Source: Podocnemis expansa
Lineage: Eukaryota > Chordata > Testudines > Podocnemididae
Length of the DNA stretch: 64,000 nt
Direction: 5' to 3'
Assembly: GCA_007922195.1 (NCBI GenBank)
Contig: ML681995.1
Location: 13,633,879-13,697,878, forward strand
This document shows positions 44,322 through 56,515 of the stretch, piece by piece (within the stretch, counting starts at the first letter, position 1; each line of letters opens with the position of its first letter). A program made the position numbers and the translations under genes. The notes beneath the pieces are model-generated. The model worked only from the letters and a program-made list of their open reading frames with translations, was not told the origin of the DNA and did no database searches.

Positions 44322-44853
44322 CAGAACTGTCCCTAGGGTGAGGCGACTGGAGCGGCCGCCCAGGGCCCTGGGCTTTGGGGGGTCCCGTGCAGCTGCACCA
44401 TTGCCCCCCCCATGCCGGGACTGGGAGAGCAACCAAAAGGGTGGCCCGGTGCAGCGCTGCCAGTGTGCCCTCACCCCCACCATGTGTGCTGCTCTGGGCT
44501 CTGTGCCGGAGTAGCAGGGAGGGGGCAGGAGGCAGCACGGAGCCAGTATCGCTGCTGCCCCCCCCCGCCACCAGCCCGGCCATGCTGCCTCCTGCCCCTT
44601 CCCCACTGCTCCAGCATGGAGCCCAGAGCAGCACGTGTGGTGGGGAAGCGGAGGGGGGCACTGGCAGCGCTGCACCAGGCCGTCCTTTTGGTTGCTCTCC
44701 TGGTCCTGGCATGGGGGGGGCAGCACAGGGACCTGCCCCTCCCCTGGGTTAGCCAGCCCTGCCCCCCAAGTGTCGGGAGGTGGGGAGAGGTCCCATGGAG
44801 GGTGATTTGCCTGGGGCCCTGCACCCCTGCAGACAGCCTTGGGGACGGCCCTG
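44322..44853. mobile_element. GC-rich hAT-type fold-back MITE, perfect 8-bp TSD
   Basis: The flanks are CAGTCAAG on both sides (44314-44321 and 44854-44861). The termini are CAGAACTGTCCCTAGGG and, complemented, CAGGGCCGTCCCCAAGG. Two internal arms are inverted: GTGCAGCGCTGCCAGTG… against …CACTGGCAGCGCTGCAC, and GTGCTGCTCTGGGCTC against GAGCCCAGAGCAGCAC, giving a long hairpin. It is 532 bp. The dense overlapping open frames on both strands (up to 156 codons) come from its GC-richness and show no domain. Confidence 0.95.
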
Positions 44854-44861
44854 CAGTCAAG

Positions 44862-45339
44862 GAGTTTATCACAATCAAATAAAAGCTAACTCACATTCTA
44901 AGCTAAAGATCACTGTTATAGTACATTATTTGCTTACTACATGCTTTGGCTACTGATGGTTTTGCAGCCAGGTCTCCCTCACCATGTGGGCAGATATAAG
45001 TCCTTGAAGTTGCTTGCAGGATGGAGTCCTTGGCACAAAAGCCTCGATCACCTCAAATGTGTCTTTTTCTCTTTTATTTTTTCCCTCCCATTTTCCTCGA
45101 CCTCTCTTTCTAGGATCACATGGTGCCAAAAATGGGGGAAAGTGATTGGCCTTTCTTGAGCCAAGGTGGCACATACAGATACTTAGCTAGTCCACTGTTC
45201 TATTATTCATACCTTCTCTGGGTGTTGGTTGCAGCTTTGACTGTCTGCTCCTACTTGAGCCATGTGAAATACATTTGAGGACCTGTTGCATGTCTGTACA
45301 CATATATGATGTTGCAGGAAACATGCTACCATGACAATA
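44862..45339. other. short unique spacer between hAT elements
   Basis: No element recognised. Confidence 0.5.
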
Positions 45340-45347
45340 ATGTAGAG

Positions 45348-45722
45348 CAGTGCTTCCCAACCTGTGGTCCAGGGACCCCCACTGATCCGTGGACATATTG
45401 CAGGGGGTCCATGGAACCTCTCTCTACCTGGGGCCGGAATCCAGCTACAGCCCTGATGCTCCCTGCCAGGGCTGCCTGTCCCCTCCTGTGGTTGGATCCT
45501 GGCAGGGGGACGGGGCTGCGGCAGCTCCCTGGCAGGGGCAAGGGCAGGGGACCATGGCTGCTGCGGTGCAGGCAATGGTGGTGGCAGTGGTGCTTGCCAG
45601 CTGTCCCACTAGTGTGGGCCAGAGTCTACCCATGTGGACCAGATTACATAATCAGCGGGTGGCTGCAAAGATTTTTTTTGTTGAAAGGGGGTCCCCAGCA
45701 TGAAAAAGGTTGGGAACCACTG
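45348..45722. mobile_element. hAT-type MITE, perfect 8-bp TSD
   Basis: The flanks ATGTAGAG (45340-45347 and 45723-45730) are identical. The left end CAGTGCTTCCCAACCTGTGG and the complemented right end CAGTGGTTCCCAACCTTTTT form inverted repeats. It is 375 bp and GC-rich inside. The termini match the 526-bp element at 12066, so the two belong to one family or share a transposase. Open frames inside are incidental. Confidence 0.95.
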
Positions 45723-45862
45723 ATGTAGAGCATGCCAAGAACATTCAAAAAATATCTTACATGACATACTTTGTATTAAACCACACAATTACATTATAAG
45801 AGTGAACAAGAAAGATACACAGATCACGTTATAGGGGGTGTGGGGGGGGGGTGCAGCATGTC

Positions 45863-46290
45863 CAGGACTAGATTATCACAGGGTCTTTAGGGGCTTACAC
45901 CCTGGACCCCAGCTGAGAGTGCTCCTGTTCTACTGGTGCTGTGGGGAGGTGCGAGTGGGGCCCTGGACCCAGAGGCTGGGCTCTGCGCTCCCGTCCCACT
46001 CATGGGCTGGCTGGTTCACCCCTGGGAGTGGGGCGGGCTAGCACTTGCTCACTCTGCCTCAATGGGTGGCGCTGGCTGGTGCAGCAACAGCTTCTGCTCC
46101 AGCCCCATGCAGCTTTCCAGGGCCTGACTGGAGCGGGGTCAGGGCAGGGGTACCTTCTCGCCCCAGAGTCCTCATGCAAGTGACAGGATGGGCGGGAGCC
46201 TGGCTCCTATGACAGGAGTTGGGGCTTGAAGTGGGGAGCCCCTGAGATGGGACACATCCTGGAGCCCCTGGGTTGATTTATCCAGCCCTG
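45863..46290. mobile_element. hAT-type MITE, perfect 8-bp TSD
   Basis: The flanks AGCATGTC (45855-45862 and 46291-46298) are identical. The left end CAGGACTAGATTATCACAGG and the complemented right end CAGGGCTGGATAAATCAACC are imperfect inverted repeats. It is 428 bp, GC-rich and non-coding. Its termini differ from the two neighbouring elements, so it is a third family. Confidence 0.93.
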
Positions 46291-46298
46291 AGCATGTC

Positions 46299-49200
46299 AT
46301 GCCCCCCACCACGAGGAAAGAGAGCAAGTCCCAGAGCCACAGAAAACAAACAAAAGCTAAGGTGGATGGCTGTGGGTCTTGTAGTAGGGAGGTCAGCTGA
46401 GCAGATGCAAAGATCACCCTCATGTTGCAGGTTGTTTGTAAACTTGAACTGATGTTAGCAAATGCAGGAGAACCCTCAACCTGTTCTGTTTATGGGTCCT
46501 TATGGGACATGTCTGTATCAACCTTCACATGGCTGTGAGAGGGGCAGGCAATGAAATGTAATAGTAGTGGAGTGAGAGGGGCTATCACTTCAGCAAAATG
46601 CCAGGCGATTGCAGTTCTTAGGGAGTGTAACTGACACACAGTCCTTCAGCAAAAGGAATTTGTGGTGGGAGCCTCACCTTGCTTGAAAATTTGAAAACAT
46701 TACAACTATCCATCTCACTCATTTGCTTTCCCCTCCCCCCCAACAGCAGGAGGAAGTGGAGCATGGAGAATGGCAGTATTGATAAGAATTAAATTAGTGA
46801 GCAGTATGAATTCATGGAATACCTAGAACTTTGCCAAAGTAGCTTGCTTTTAATACATGCATCATGAAAATTATATGGCTGCAATGCAATCTGCACATAG
46901 CATGGATGGATTCCTATTAGGCTATTTAATAACTTACAAAAAGATTAATGTCAGGAGGACCATCTCTTAAAGCGGGCTATTGTACTTAATTTTTTTGAAA
47001 TTATGGCTAAGTGAATTGTTTTGTTTTTTGTCCAGAAAAACACAGGGGGATTTCCAAATGTGCAGCCTCCCCTCCATTCATATCAGTCGCATCCCATTAC
47101 ATGACAATGGCGACATAAAATGGAGTGATGGAACTGGGTGGGATGTGTCAACTCAGAGCATGATGTGTCAGTCTGAGGAGTGTAAAAGACATTGTTTTCT
47201 ATAGTATGACCTTTTTTAAAAAAAGAAATCCCTGCTTTTTCTGACAAACAACTGTCAGACCACCCCTGTAGTAGAGGGCTTAAAAAATGAAGCCAGGTGT
47301 TCACCCTTATGGAAGTAAGCAGTGGGTATCAGGTAGAAAAATGCCTGTGAAAACTAGAGATGGCATTCTCCTGCTTCTTGAAAGCAAGAAATATGTACTT
47401 AAGCCACTGGAGCAAGTAACAAGTGTGGCGGAGGGAAAGCTAATTCAGGTTATACTATATATCTAAACGAAAACAGCAACGCCCAAAAACTATGTTACGT
47501 TGTCTCTCTAGTAGATAACAGATTATTCCATCTTGCTTAAGAGGTGTCCTTGCTGGCTGTTTTATGTAGTAATGCTGAATATTGCAACATGAAGCACTGA
47601 CATTAAACAGAAGTGTAGGGAGCAATTTGAAACTTAGGTCCTCAGAAGTGGAGCTGTTTCTCTCCATACCCAAAGCCCTCCAAGGGTAGGTCTATACTGA
47701 TGGTGGCAAAATCGCTGCTGTCAGTGCAATCTTATGAGTGCAATTCAGTGGTCAGTGTAAATCCACTGAATCGCTCCAGAAATTGCCATAGTAACTCCAG
47801 CCCTAGAACTGGAGTTGCTCTAGGCTGACCCCAAGCCATTTGTGGTTGGCTTACCCTATTATGTAGCAGTGCATTAGGAAGTTGTTGGCGGATATGCAAA
47901 GTATTTTACGTGCTTTGCGTATCTCCCGTTGACTGCTGCCAAAAAATGCAGCAAGGATAGACGAGAGTTAAGATAGGTATGCTATTATGTACAGTATGAT
48001 GACTAACACAGCATGTGCTATTAGCTAGGTGTCAAATAAGTTAGCAGAAGACTCAAGTCTGTATGCCATAAACAGTGATCTATCTTTGGAAATACAAAAA
48101 TCCATACAATATGGTATGCATTATTGATGCCAGCTCAAGTTCCTTGTGTTGTGACCTAGGACACACATTCCCATCTGAGCTTCCAACACTGGGTACCTCA
48201 GTATTTCTAATTGTGCTGCCAATTATGACTACAGCCAGTATGGAAATGTTGTGGATCTCCATATATACTAATAGAGTATGCCAGAATCCTGACATGGAAG
48301 AGTTAGCAATGGTAGACTGAAAGCATTAATGAAAAGTCCAGTATCTGGAATGATTTTCTAACTTTTCTCTTGTATGACATAGACCTTTCTAACTGTGGTT
48401 CCTAGATGATAGGTTTAATTTCAAGAGATCGTGTGGAGCTCATCCAAGGCCAGGACGTTATAAGCTGTTTATTTGCACATTTCATTCATGTTCTTCAATT
48501 TAGGTTCTGGGTGGTTCCTCCCTCCCCCCCGAAAAAGCCTGCCACAACAAGATGTTTGTCAAACAAAGTCAAACATCTGGTTGTGAATCACCTGATTTTT
48601 GGCAGACTACTAGATTAGGTCTCTCTGTGCATGTGTGTGCACACACATAGCTTGTGTGTGGTAATTTATGCTGCTTGTATATGGTTTTATCACTACTTGC
48701 ACTACTGCACTGATGAAAAGCCCTTCTTCAGCTCAGTGTTGGTATGATCCATCTGAAGCTGGCTTTGCTGACGTATCTGTTTTGATTTTATGGGCTGATT
48801 AAAAAAAAAAAAGTTCCTTTGTGCTTAGCTGAAGGACAGTGTTTTTATGGTGATAGTCTATCTCTCATCCAATGGCATTTAAAAAAAAAGTATTTTGAGA
48901 GAGTTTGATTATGAATGTTTCCAGAATGGGAAGAGTGGAGATTGAAGTCCTTCTGACTTTGAAACAGGCACAAACCTCTGCCAGGTCCTCAAACCAGCAT
49001 GCCAATGGTGAAGGTGTGATATGGACACACACAATGCATTTTTGAAAAACGCTTAGGGGTGCTTGGTGCCCAATTGTTTCTCCAGTCTTGAAAAATCTTA
49101 CACTCAGTCTATTGGAAGGTGGACTAACACTGACAAACCAATGTCATATAGGCCATCTAACAGCCACCAATTGGTGGTAATTTTGTTACCAAGATGCACA

Positions 49201-50027
49201 ACTTTTCTATAAAAGAGCCCCATGCTGATCTGGAGAGGAAGTGCAAACTGTCATGCACACCAATATCTGCATATACCACCATATTTTAAAAGTGGTTTCC
49301 CTTTTTACATGAAACAGGAGTTGATGTCAAATGCACCATTGAAAACTGGATCTGTGTGGCTTTTTTTAAATGCATTTTAGAAAATAAATTCTTTACTTGC
49401 CTTGATGAACAAGATGTGGATACAGAATCCCTGGAAAGGGGTCCATTATAAGAATTCTTTCTGAACAGTTCAGACTTATTTATTTGTTCAGCAAGAGATT
49501 CTGCATTTTAATAACCTGCATGGAATATGCCAGGTCTCAAATGTCTTGTTTTTAAGCACTACTGAGATTGGGTTTGTGTTCATTTAGTTGGGGAGAAACA
49601 GATTTTGAACATAATCTCCTTTACTTTTCTTAATCAGAGTTACAGGGCAAAACATACCAATCATCTTATAAAAGAAATAGTATTACAGTATGTTGATTTA
49701 CAGTGACATCGAGAACTGCAGAAGGAGCAAATCTGACTCCATACGCACAAGGTAATGCACATCAGAGAACATTGCAATAATATGCAGTAACTACTGAATT
49801 GTTAATAGTATTTGTTGTTGTTTAAACTTCCCCTCTGCAAGGGAACGATACCTCAAACGTTCTAGTTGGAAATTAGGCTCCTCACTGGGTGGTAAATATT
49901 CCAGTGAACAGGGACCGACACTATGGTTTATGTTTCAGTGCCTCCTTCTGAAAGAGTTTGAAGGAGCAAGGGATGAGGACCATGATTTGCCTCCTTTTAC
50001 TTAACAGCAATCTCTTGGCCTTATTTA
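46299..50027. other. intergenic, one weak MITE
   Basis: A sequence starting GGGTAGGTCTATACTGATGG at 47688 has the look of a GTCTACACTG-type MITE terminus, but I could not find its right end (somewhere near 47960). Elsewhere unique AT-rich DNA with (TG)-rich patches at 48625-48660. Confidence 0.4.
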
Positions 50028-50300
50028 GGGCAGGTCTACACTGCCTGCCTTTTCCTGCGGCAATCGAATGGAGGTATAAAAGTTACCTAAAATAACTGCG
50101 TTCTACTTCCTTACTTTTGACACATCATCAGTGCTGAGACAAAGGGAGGGGCCGTTGTTTTACTCACTGCTACCCGATTGCTGGAGTGATGTTCAGAGAT
50201 TGAATTCCTGATCTGCTGAGTGGGTCTTCACAGACCTGAGCAGTTGATCAGAAAGTTCAAACTGATGGCGACAAATTTGCTGCCACCAGTGAAGACTAGC
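50028..50300. mobile_element. MITE family R3, copy 2
   Basis: The left end GGGCAGGTCTACACTGCCTG is roughly mirrored by CACCAGTGAAGACTAGCTCTC. It shares AAGTTACCTAAAATAA, GTCTTCACAGACCTGAGCAG and GACAAATTTGCTGCC with the copy at 24765. It is non-coding. Confidence 0.65.
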
Positions 50301-51199
50301 TCTCAAGAAACAGGTTCTTCCTGTCTGTACCTGGAAGGGTGATGGCAGTGCTACTGGACCTTGAGGGTGAAAGAGCCAGGAAGTGGAGAAAACAAGGGGA
50401 TGTGTGAAATTCTTCATTGAACACATGTGGATGCAACAACCTGAGGACAGCTTTGAAAAACAGCTCTAAGGGGGTGGGGTAACAGCTGAGAGATACTATA
50501 CATTCTACTGAGGGAGCATTCATATATAAAAACTGATGTGTTTGTGAGCTTTGCCAAAACTGATCATGGACTAACCTTTGATAGTGCCATATGCAAAAAT
50601 GGGAGAAAAAATTGTGATTCACCTCAGGAGAACATTCTGAATTTCTTCCCTGGTGTACACTTGCCATTATCATGGCAAAATGCCTAGAAACTGATTTTTA
50701 TTTCCACCAAAATGCCTTAACTACACATCAAAAGTTTGTGTTTTAGCACATTCTTAGAAACAAGGAGCCAGATCCTCACCTAGTGTAAATCAGAGTTGTT
50801 TCAATATAACTGATTTCAGTCAGCTTCTTAGCTGGCCATCATGAGTCGACACAATCAAGAATATTTTTGTGCAGTTCTGATGGAAATTTTTAAGGAGCAT
50901 CTTATTCTCCACAAGGTATATTTTTGTTGCCTTTTCATTCTCTCTTTTTTACTACCAGTTCTCTACATATAAAGGAGGAAGGGTATTTCATTTGCTACTG
51001 ACCATTCAAAATTCTTTGTAGGTGGACTTGTTTTATTTATTAGGCCAGCACCTGTTGTGTTTGACCTTCTGAATTATTTTTCTTGAATGAATAGATGAAT
51101 GACACATCAGCTATTAAAATACATAGAAATAATGGAAATCAGGATGTAAATTTTCTCACTTAAAAAAATGAAGTTCTCCAGTTTGCACATATCATCATG
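50301..51199. other. intergenic, small repeat relic
   Basis: A relic at 50766-50830 (GAGCCAGATCCTCACCTAGT) matches the short palindromic family. No gene. Confidence 0.4.
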
Positions 51200-51206
51200 A
51201 TCTAGC

Positions 51207-51667
51207 TAGGGGTGGCCAGACTTATGGAACTCAAGAGCCACACAAGTTGATTACTAAAGCTTCGAGAGCTGCCCTGAGGCTTATAGCCATATACTTTTAC
51301 CTACTCCAAAATTACTAAGTTTAAAATTCATTGCACACTTTAATTTTATCATAAAAAGAAGGCAAATATTGGCCCTGCTAATGTCAGATTCCAATAATTC
51401 CTTAAGGTTACCATGAAAATTAGGCCTATACAGTAAAAACTTAGCTCTTGCTTGATGTAGATGACTGCAGGCTAGTGGCAAGTTTTTTAAATTTCCAGCC
51501 ATGCCATCCTTTTCCCCTGCCACGCTTCTCCCCACCATCCCACCCCCATTGTGAATTCTTAAGCTCGGTCTGCTTTCCTAAATTGATTTGCTGATGTTCT
51601 TCTGGGAGCCACACTTTTTCATTCAAGAGCTGAATGTGGCTCCTGAGCTGCAGTTTGGCCACGCCTG
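51207..51667. mobile_element. hAT-type MITE, imperfect TSD
   Basis: The left end TAGGGGTGGCCAGACTTATG and the complemented right end CAGGCGTGGCCAAACTGCAG are inverted repeats. The flanks ATCTAGC (51200-51206) and ATCTAGGC (51668-51675) agree with one indel. It is 461 bp and contains an internal inverted pair: CAAGAGCCACA near 51231 and TGTGGCTCCT near 51636. Confidence 0.8.
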
Positions 51668-51675
51668 ATCTAGGC

Positions 51676-53997
51676 AGTAAAAATAATCATTTTGATTTCT
51701 TAGCTGGTGAATCTCATTGGGTCATGATATTTATGCAGTAAATAATAAATAATAATCTTTATATAATGTAAAGACCATGTTAAAAGTGATAGATTTTTTT
51801 TGTAACCAATGGGTAGAAGATTTCCTCTGCCTACACCCTCATCAGATCTAAATACCAGATGCTAATTTAAATGAACAAGCATGCAAATCCAGAGTGCTAC
51901 AACATTATAATTGCATAGGACTTAAACATACATCTTAAGCATTTTTTGCATATTCACACAGGAAGAGCGCAAGTGCAGTGCATCTGGACATGCCTGATAG
52001 TGAGATGTGTTTTACACAAAGAAAAGGTGTTAGGAAATAAAACACATAAGAGAGCTATGTACTTGCAACACAGTGTAGATAAATCTAGTAAATTTCAATA
52101 TCTATAGACTATCTAATCATAAATATTGTATCTACCCTACTGTTAAGTTTTGAGCATATATCTGTAGAAGCAAGGAAATGCAGATATGTGCCTCCACTCC
52201 TATGAACCTTTGTGAAATCATTTATATTTGTCCAAACCAGTTGTAAAATGCTACCAAATCAATGGCAGTGATTCACACTCACTGTATATGTGTATTGCAA
52301 GGCAATAGAGAGTCAAGTTCAAGGCTTTCCATAGCACCCTGGATTCAGCCAAATTGTGCTTACATGTTACATGAGCCTTTACCAGGGGTATACCTCAGCA
52401 CAAGACAATGACATAGCAAGTCTTGCACTATAGATTTAGAATCTGTTTTTAAGCAATGCATGAAGCATTTATATCCATCCACATGTTCAACCTTTATTTG
52501 TGGAATTATGTTATTTCTGTAACATGTAATACCAGTTATTTGGTGAGCTCTGTTATTCTACAAGAGCAATCCATTGCCATATTGCCATGTTAACAAACAA
52601 TATATTTCAGTGCCAGGGCAAGATACATGCCGTAGGTGAATGACAATTAAAATGAGAGACATCAAACAGTATTAAAGTGAAGGAAGAGTTAATTGCACTA
52701 AGTCATGTTCTCCAGAAACTTCCAAGATGGCAAAAGGTGATGTGTAGATGGGTGACGTGGTTCCTACAAAGAAACTGACAGCCATGTCAGGGATACTATG
52801 AGCTCTTCACAATCCGAAGTGTTGACTATAAACAAGCTTTTCATCTTTTTGTTTTAAAGTAGCTCGTACTCTGAAAGGTTGTCTGTTGTTGGTCCAATGT
52901 CCACAGGAGACTCCCCTAGGTAACTGTGGTACTTATGTAGGAGATTGTGTGCCATAAATTTCTTAATCATTGGTGTCTTGCCAACTTCTTCTTCATATAG
53001 ATCTGCCTTCATGTTGTTACCTTCAAAGCACTATGCATACCCACTTTTGCCTTCTGCTTTTCTCTTATTTCTTTCTTCCTTCCCACATTGCTCCCTTCAC
53101 TCTGCAAACTTCTCATCTTATTGTTTCTCTGTAGATCAAATTTCAACCCTGGAATGAAGTAATCTCAGTGAAACGTGCACCAGTTTACATCAAGATTGAA
53201 TTAGTGCCTTCATTTCCTCTTACTTGCTTCTTTGCATGGTCTGTGACATCACTCTATAGACTTGATCCATCCTCACAATTAATTTACAACATGCCTCCTT
53301 CCTCTTCTTCAGCAAATACCTCCTGAAGAAAAATCTGTTCCTGTGAGCCCAACCAGTGATAATACTCACCTACAACCTCACTTTGTTCGCTGTATCATTT
53401 GTTTCCATATATGCCTTTCAGGTGTGATCCAATTTCTCTTGTAATCAGTTTGGATCTTTCTACTGATTTCCCCAGGTCAGACTTCAGGCTGCAAACTTGG
53501 AAGACTTTGACTTGGTTTGATCTGGCATTCAGGACCCCTCATAAAATATCATTTATAATTTCACATATAAATAAGACCTGGAAAGAAGATACAGACTGGG
53601 ACTGGTACAGTAGCAGTGTGTACTGGAGTTCCTTGCCATTGGATGCAGTTTAAGAGTAAAGCTTTCCAAATATAATGGTGTGCTGCAGTTTGCATTTCTT
53701 TACATATATATTAAGAATACCTGTTGCACATGTAATAGATGCTAGAGAAGTAATGGAGATGAGTCAACACAAACTCATGTGAACTGCTGCTCTAGGTTCC
53801 TGTTTCTGTTATTAGATCTTGTACAGTTAACAGCTGATGATTCAAGAAGACAGATGCAAGTTTTGTTCATGAGGTTCCTGTCCTTAATTATTTGCTTAGC
53901 TTTCTCTTTTCCTGTCTGCCAGCTCTATGTTAAATGTATAGCGTGTAAGAAAAGTAAGCACTGTTACTCATTTGTGTACGTTTTAAGAGAGAAGATG
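51676..53997. other. intergenic, no recognised element
   Basis: Unique AT-rich DNA; no gene, RNA or bounded repeat recognised. Confidence 0.45.
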
Positions 53998-54298
53998 ATC
54001 TTGTGGTTAAAGCAATAGTCTGGAACTCAAGAGATCTGGGTTTAATTGTAGGTCTGCTATAGCCTGAAAATTTGACCTTTGGGTGAATCACTTAATGTTT
54101 CTGTCTCAGTCTCCACCTGTAAAAGAGGGGTATTTCCTTTTCCCATATCTTCTAACATGCATGTCTATAGAGATTAAAGTCTCATAGGATAAGGTCTGCC
54201 TCCTACTATGTGTGTTGTCCCAACAGTGTCTAGCAGAATGGAACCCCCTTCCTAGCTGGTGCCTCTGAGCACTACTGCAACACAAATAAGTAATAGAT
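53998..54298 (+). mobile_element. MIR-like SINE, nearly full length
   Basis: The tRNA-derived head is visible: CTTGTGGTTAAAGCAATAGT (A-box region), then GATCTGGGTTTAATTGTAGG (B-box region). The core follows with GGTGAATCACTTAATGTTTC and CTGTAAAAGAGGGGTATTTC. It is the best preserved MIR in the window, about 300 bp. Confidence 0.8.
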
Positions 54299-54467
54299 TG
54301 CATATCCTGTTAAAAAAAAATGTATTGCATGAAGGATGAGTTGCCACCAATTAATGAAGCTATTTGTTGAAAAGCTTATTGTGAAGCAAAATCTATTAGT
54401 CTAAAGCCAGTGGAAGATCAGTCCCCCAGAGAGACTCTTATTTTTTTAAATTGAGTAGCTTTGCATT

Positions 54468-54890
54468 GCCACCCTTACTTTAGAGCTGGTCAGCCAGAGA
54501 AGAAGGTTGTTGGCCAGGCGCCAAGCTTTAACACCAGCACCATTGTCAGCAGCAGAGCAGAAATGAAGGCAGCAAGGTATATGGGGTGGGTGGGATACCA
54601 CATATCTGGTTTTTCCAGCAGTCTCTTGCCACAGTGGTGGGCTGGCAGCTGGAGCTGCAGTCTCCTACCCCAGTCGGGGGGAGAAGGAGAAGTAGCAGTT
54701 GGAGTTGTGGAGCTTTGAGTGGCCCCAGGAGGGAAGAAAGACGTTTCCTCTCTCCCGATTGCCAGCTGGAACCAGCAGCTGAAGCCCCACCAGGGGTAGA
54801 AGCCCCTGGTTGGGTGCCAGATGTCATGGGGAGATGAGATTTCATTGTCCATGACATGTTTCTCACAGCTGTGAATTTGGTAGGGTCCTA
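54468..54890. mobile_element. MITE fragment with GTAGGGTCCTAC-type terminus
   Basis: It starts GCCACCCTTACTTTAGAGCT and ends GTGAATTTGGTAGGGTCCTA. I recall these words as parts of one large reptile MITE that ends in GTAGGGCCCTAC. The interior is GC-rich, and several overlapping open frames are incidental. The left boundary is uncertain; the right is near 54890. Confidence 0.6.
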
Positions 54891-55104
54891 CAGATAGGCC
54901 TTTCCTGCAACATTATGTAGCTTTGCCCAGAAAAAGTCTAAATTGTGTGAATGATTTGCTTGTTTCAACATCAGTATCAGAGTCCAAGACAGTCAGTAGT
55001 GTGACTATAGTTTACCGATGCGGCCACAGTTTCTCTTTGTATCACCCCATGAAACACACCTTTCATTAGCCCTTGCCTGCACTGTTTTTTGAAAGCTCTA
55101 AATA

Positions 55105-55190
55105 TAGATTCATAGACTCTAAGTTCAGAAGGGACCCATGTGATCATCTAATTCTGTTAGTCAGATCCTGATACATCATGAAGACCCTTA
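55105..55190 (-). mobile_element. CR1 LINE 3'-end fragment, antisense
   Basis: The plus strand reads AGATTCATAGACTCTAAGTT, then CAGAAGGGACCCATGTGATC, the complement of an old CR1 3' terminus. It is non-coding and short. Confidence 0.8.
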
Positions 55191-55505
55191 AAGATAAACT
55201 GACCTGGGTGGTTGATATTTCCTTCCATTCTTGCTACAAATGTAGTTGGTTACTCCTAAAATGGACAAGCATGGCTGGCTGTCTTAACCATGTCCCTGAG
55301 GAAATACGGATAATAAGCTACTTTGTTTTGAGAGCGAAGCTCAAGGCACTGGTGTCTTTTTAGAGTGGAGAAGGGAAGACCAATATGGATTCCTTTTCAG
55401 TCAATGTGTTTACGATGTTAGGAAGGTCAGTTGGTATCCACTGTGGCTGTCCTCTCAGAGTACCAACCTAGTCGTTTGGCTCTTAAGATCTGATAGGATA
55501 ATGTT

Positions 55506-55605
55506 GTGCTTGCTTTGGTAGCACATATATCAAAGTTGGAAGGATACAGTGTAGATTAATATGGCCCCTGGTCAAGGATGACACAGCGTAAAGCTGCAAG
55601 AGAAT
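55506..55605 (+). pseudogene. U6 snRNA pseudogene
   Basis: The sequence follows U6 snRNA from its 5' end: GTGCTTGCTTTGGTAGCACA, a TAT-C-AAAGTTGGAAGGATACAG segment, AGATTAATATGGCCCCTG, then CAAGGATGACAC. It then decays (AGCGTAAAGCTGCAAGAG). Many substitutions disturb the stem, and no T-run terminator or obvious proximal promoter is visible, so it is a retroposed, non-functional copy. The U6 ACAGAG region reads ACAGTG. No target-site duplication or A-tail could be confirmed. Confidence 0.88.
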
Positions 55606-56359
55606 TGCTGTATTAGACAGTCTATGAATACGATGCCTTATTCTGTAGTAGCTGATGCAAGTGCCATTGACAGATCACTCTGCCACTGTCTGTTGAAGTG
55701 ATTTATCTATGATGTGTACATAGACTAGAATTAAAAGGAAAAGTATTTTTTTAGATTAATTATGTGTTTATTATTATTGGAAGGAAAACAGTGTCCTGTT
55801 TATCCCCAGAGCAGGTGCAGCTGAGTCAGAACTTGTGCAAGCTTCCTTCTAAAGCTCCACCAACCTGCTTCTGCCATGACCTTGAGAAGACCAGTGTCTT
55901 CAGGCGAACAGGGAATGCAGCCTTTGTTGCCTGTTTGGGCTTTGGCTTCTCTGTTAAGACTGTCAGCAGTGGTGTTAGTTGTGAGCTGTCTGTTGGGAAG
56001 TGGACTGAGGACAACCAAGTCATTTCAGCCAGGCTGCCAAACAGCCTTCAGATGGGTAATGGCTTTCACCAATTGTTGGCCTGGAATTGATTTTAATCAG
56101 TGACCTGTGGATAAAAGGCTTTATATCAGTCCTTGGGGTTGCCCAGTGCACCTGAAATAGATTTTTATATTTATAGCTAAGTATTTTAGAGAAGTCTATT
56201 GCCTATCTGAAGCCACCATGCCAAACTTCATTAGCAAAAAAGTCAGGAGCTCACCAAAATGAGGTGGAAATAAATAAGAAACAAGAGAGCACAGAAGATG
56301 GGTGAACCTGAACAGTTATTGTTTTAGCCAGAGAAAAGCAGCAGTTCTTTGGGACTGAA
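55606..56359. other. intergenic, no recognised element
   Basis: Unique-looking DNA. A 108-codon plus frame (55764-56090) shows no domain I can name and has overlapping frames on both strands. Confidence 0.4.
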
Positions 56360-56515
56360 ACTATATCTCACTTGACTATTATTCTACTGATTCACATGGG
56401 CACCAGTGATGCAGCCAAGAATGATCTTGTGCGTATCACTGCAAACTGTGAGGCCCTGGGGAGGAGGATAAAGGAGTTTGAGGAGCAGGTGGTGTTCTCA
56501 TCCATACTTCTTGAT

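Noticed and set aside
44313..44882. Five overlapping open frames of 125-156 codons on both strands
   Set aside because: They lie in a GC-rich hAT MITE with an internal hairpin; low stop density explains them and none shows a domain.
54461..54866. Overlapping frames of 83-120 codons on both strands
   Set aside because: They fall in a GC-rich MITE fragment.
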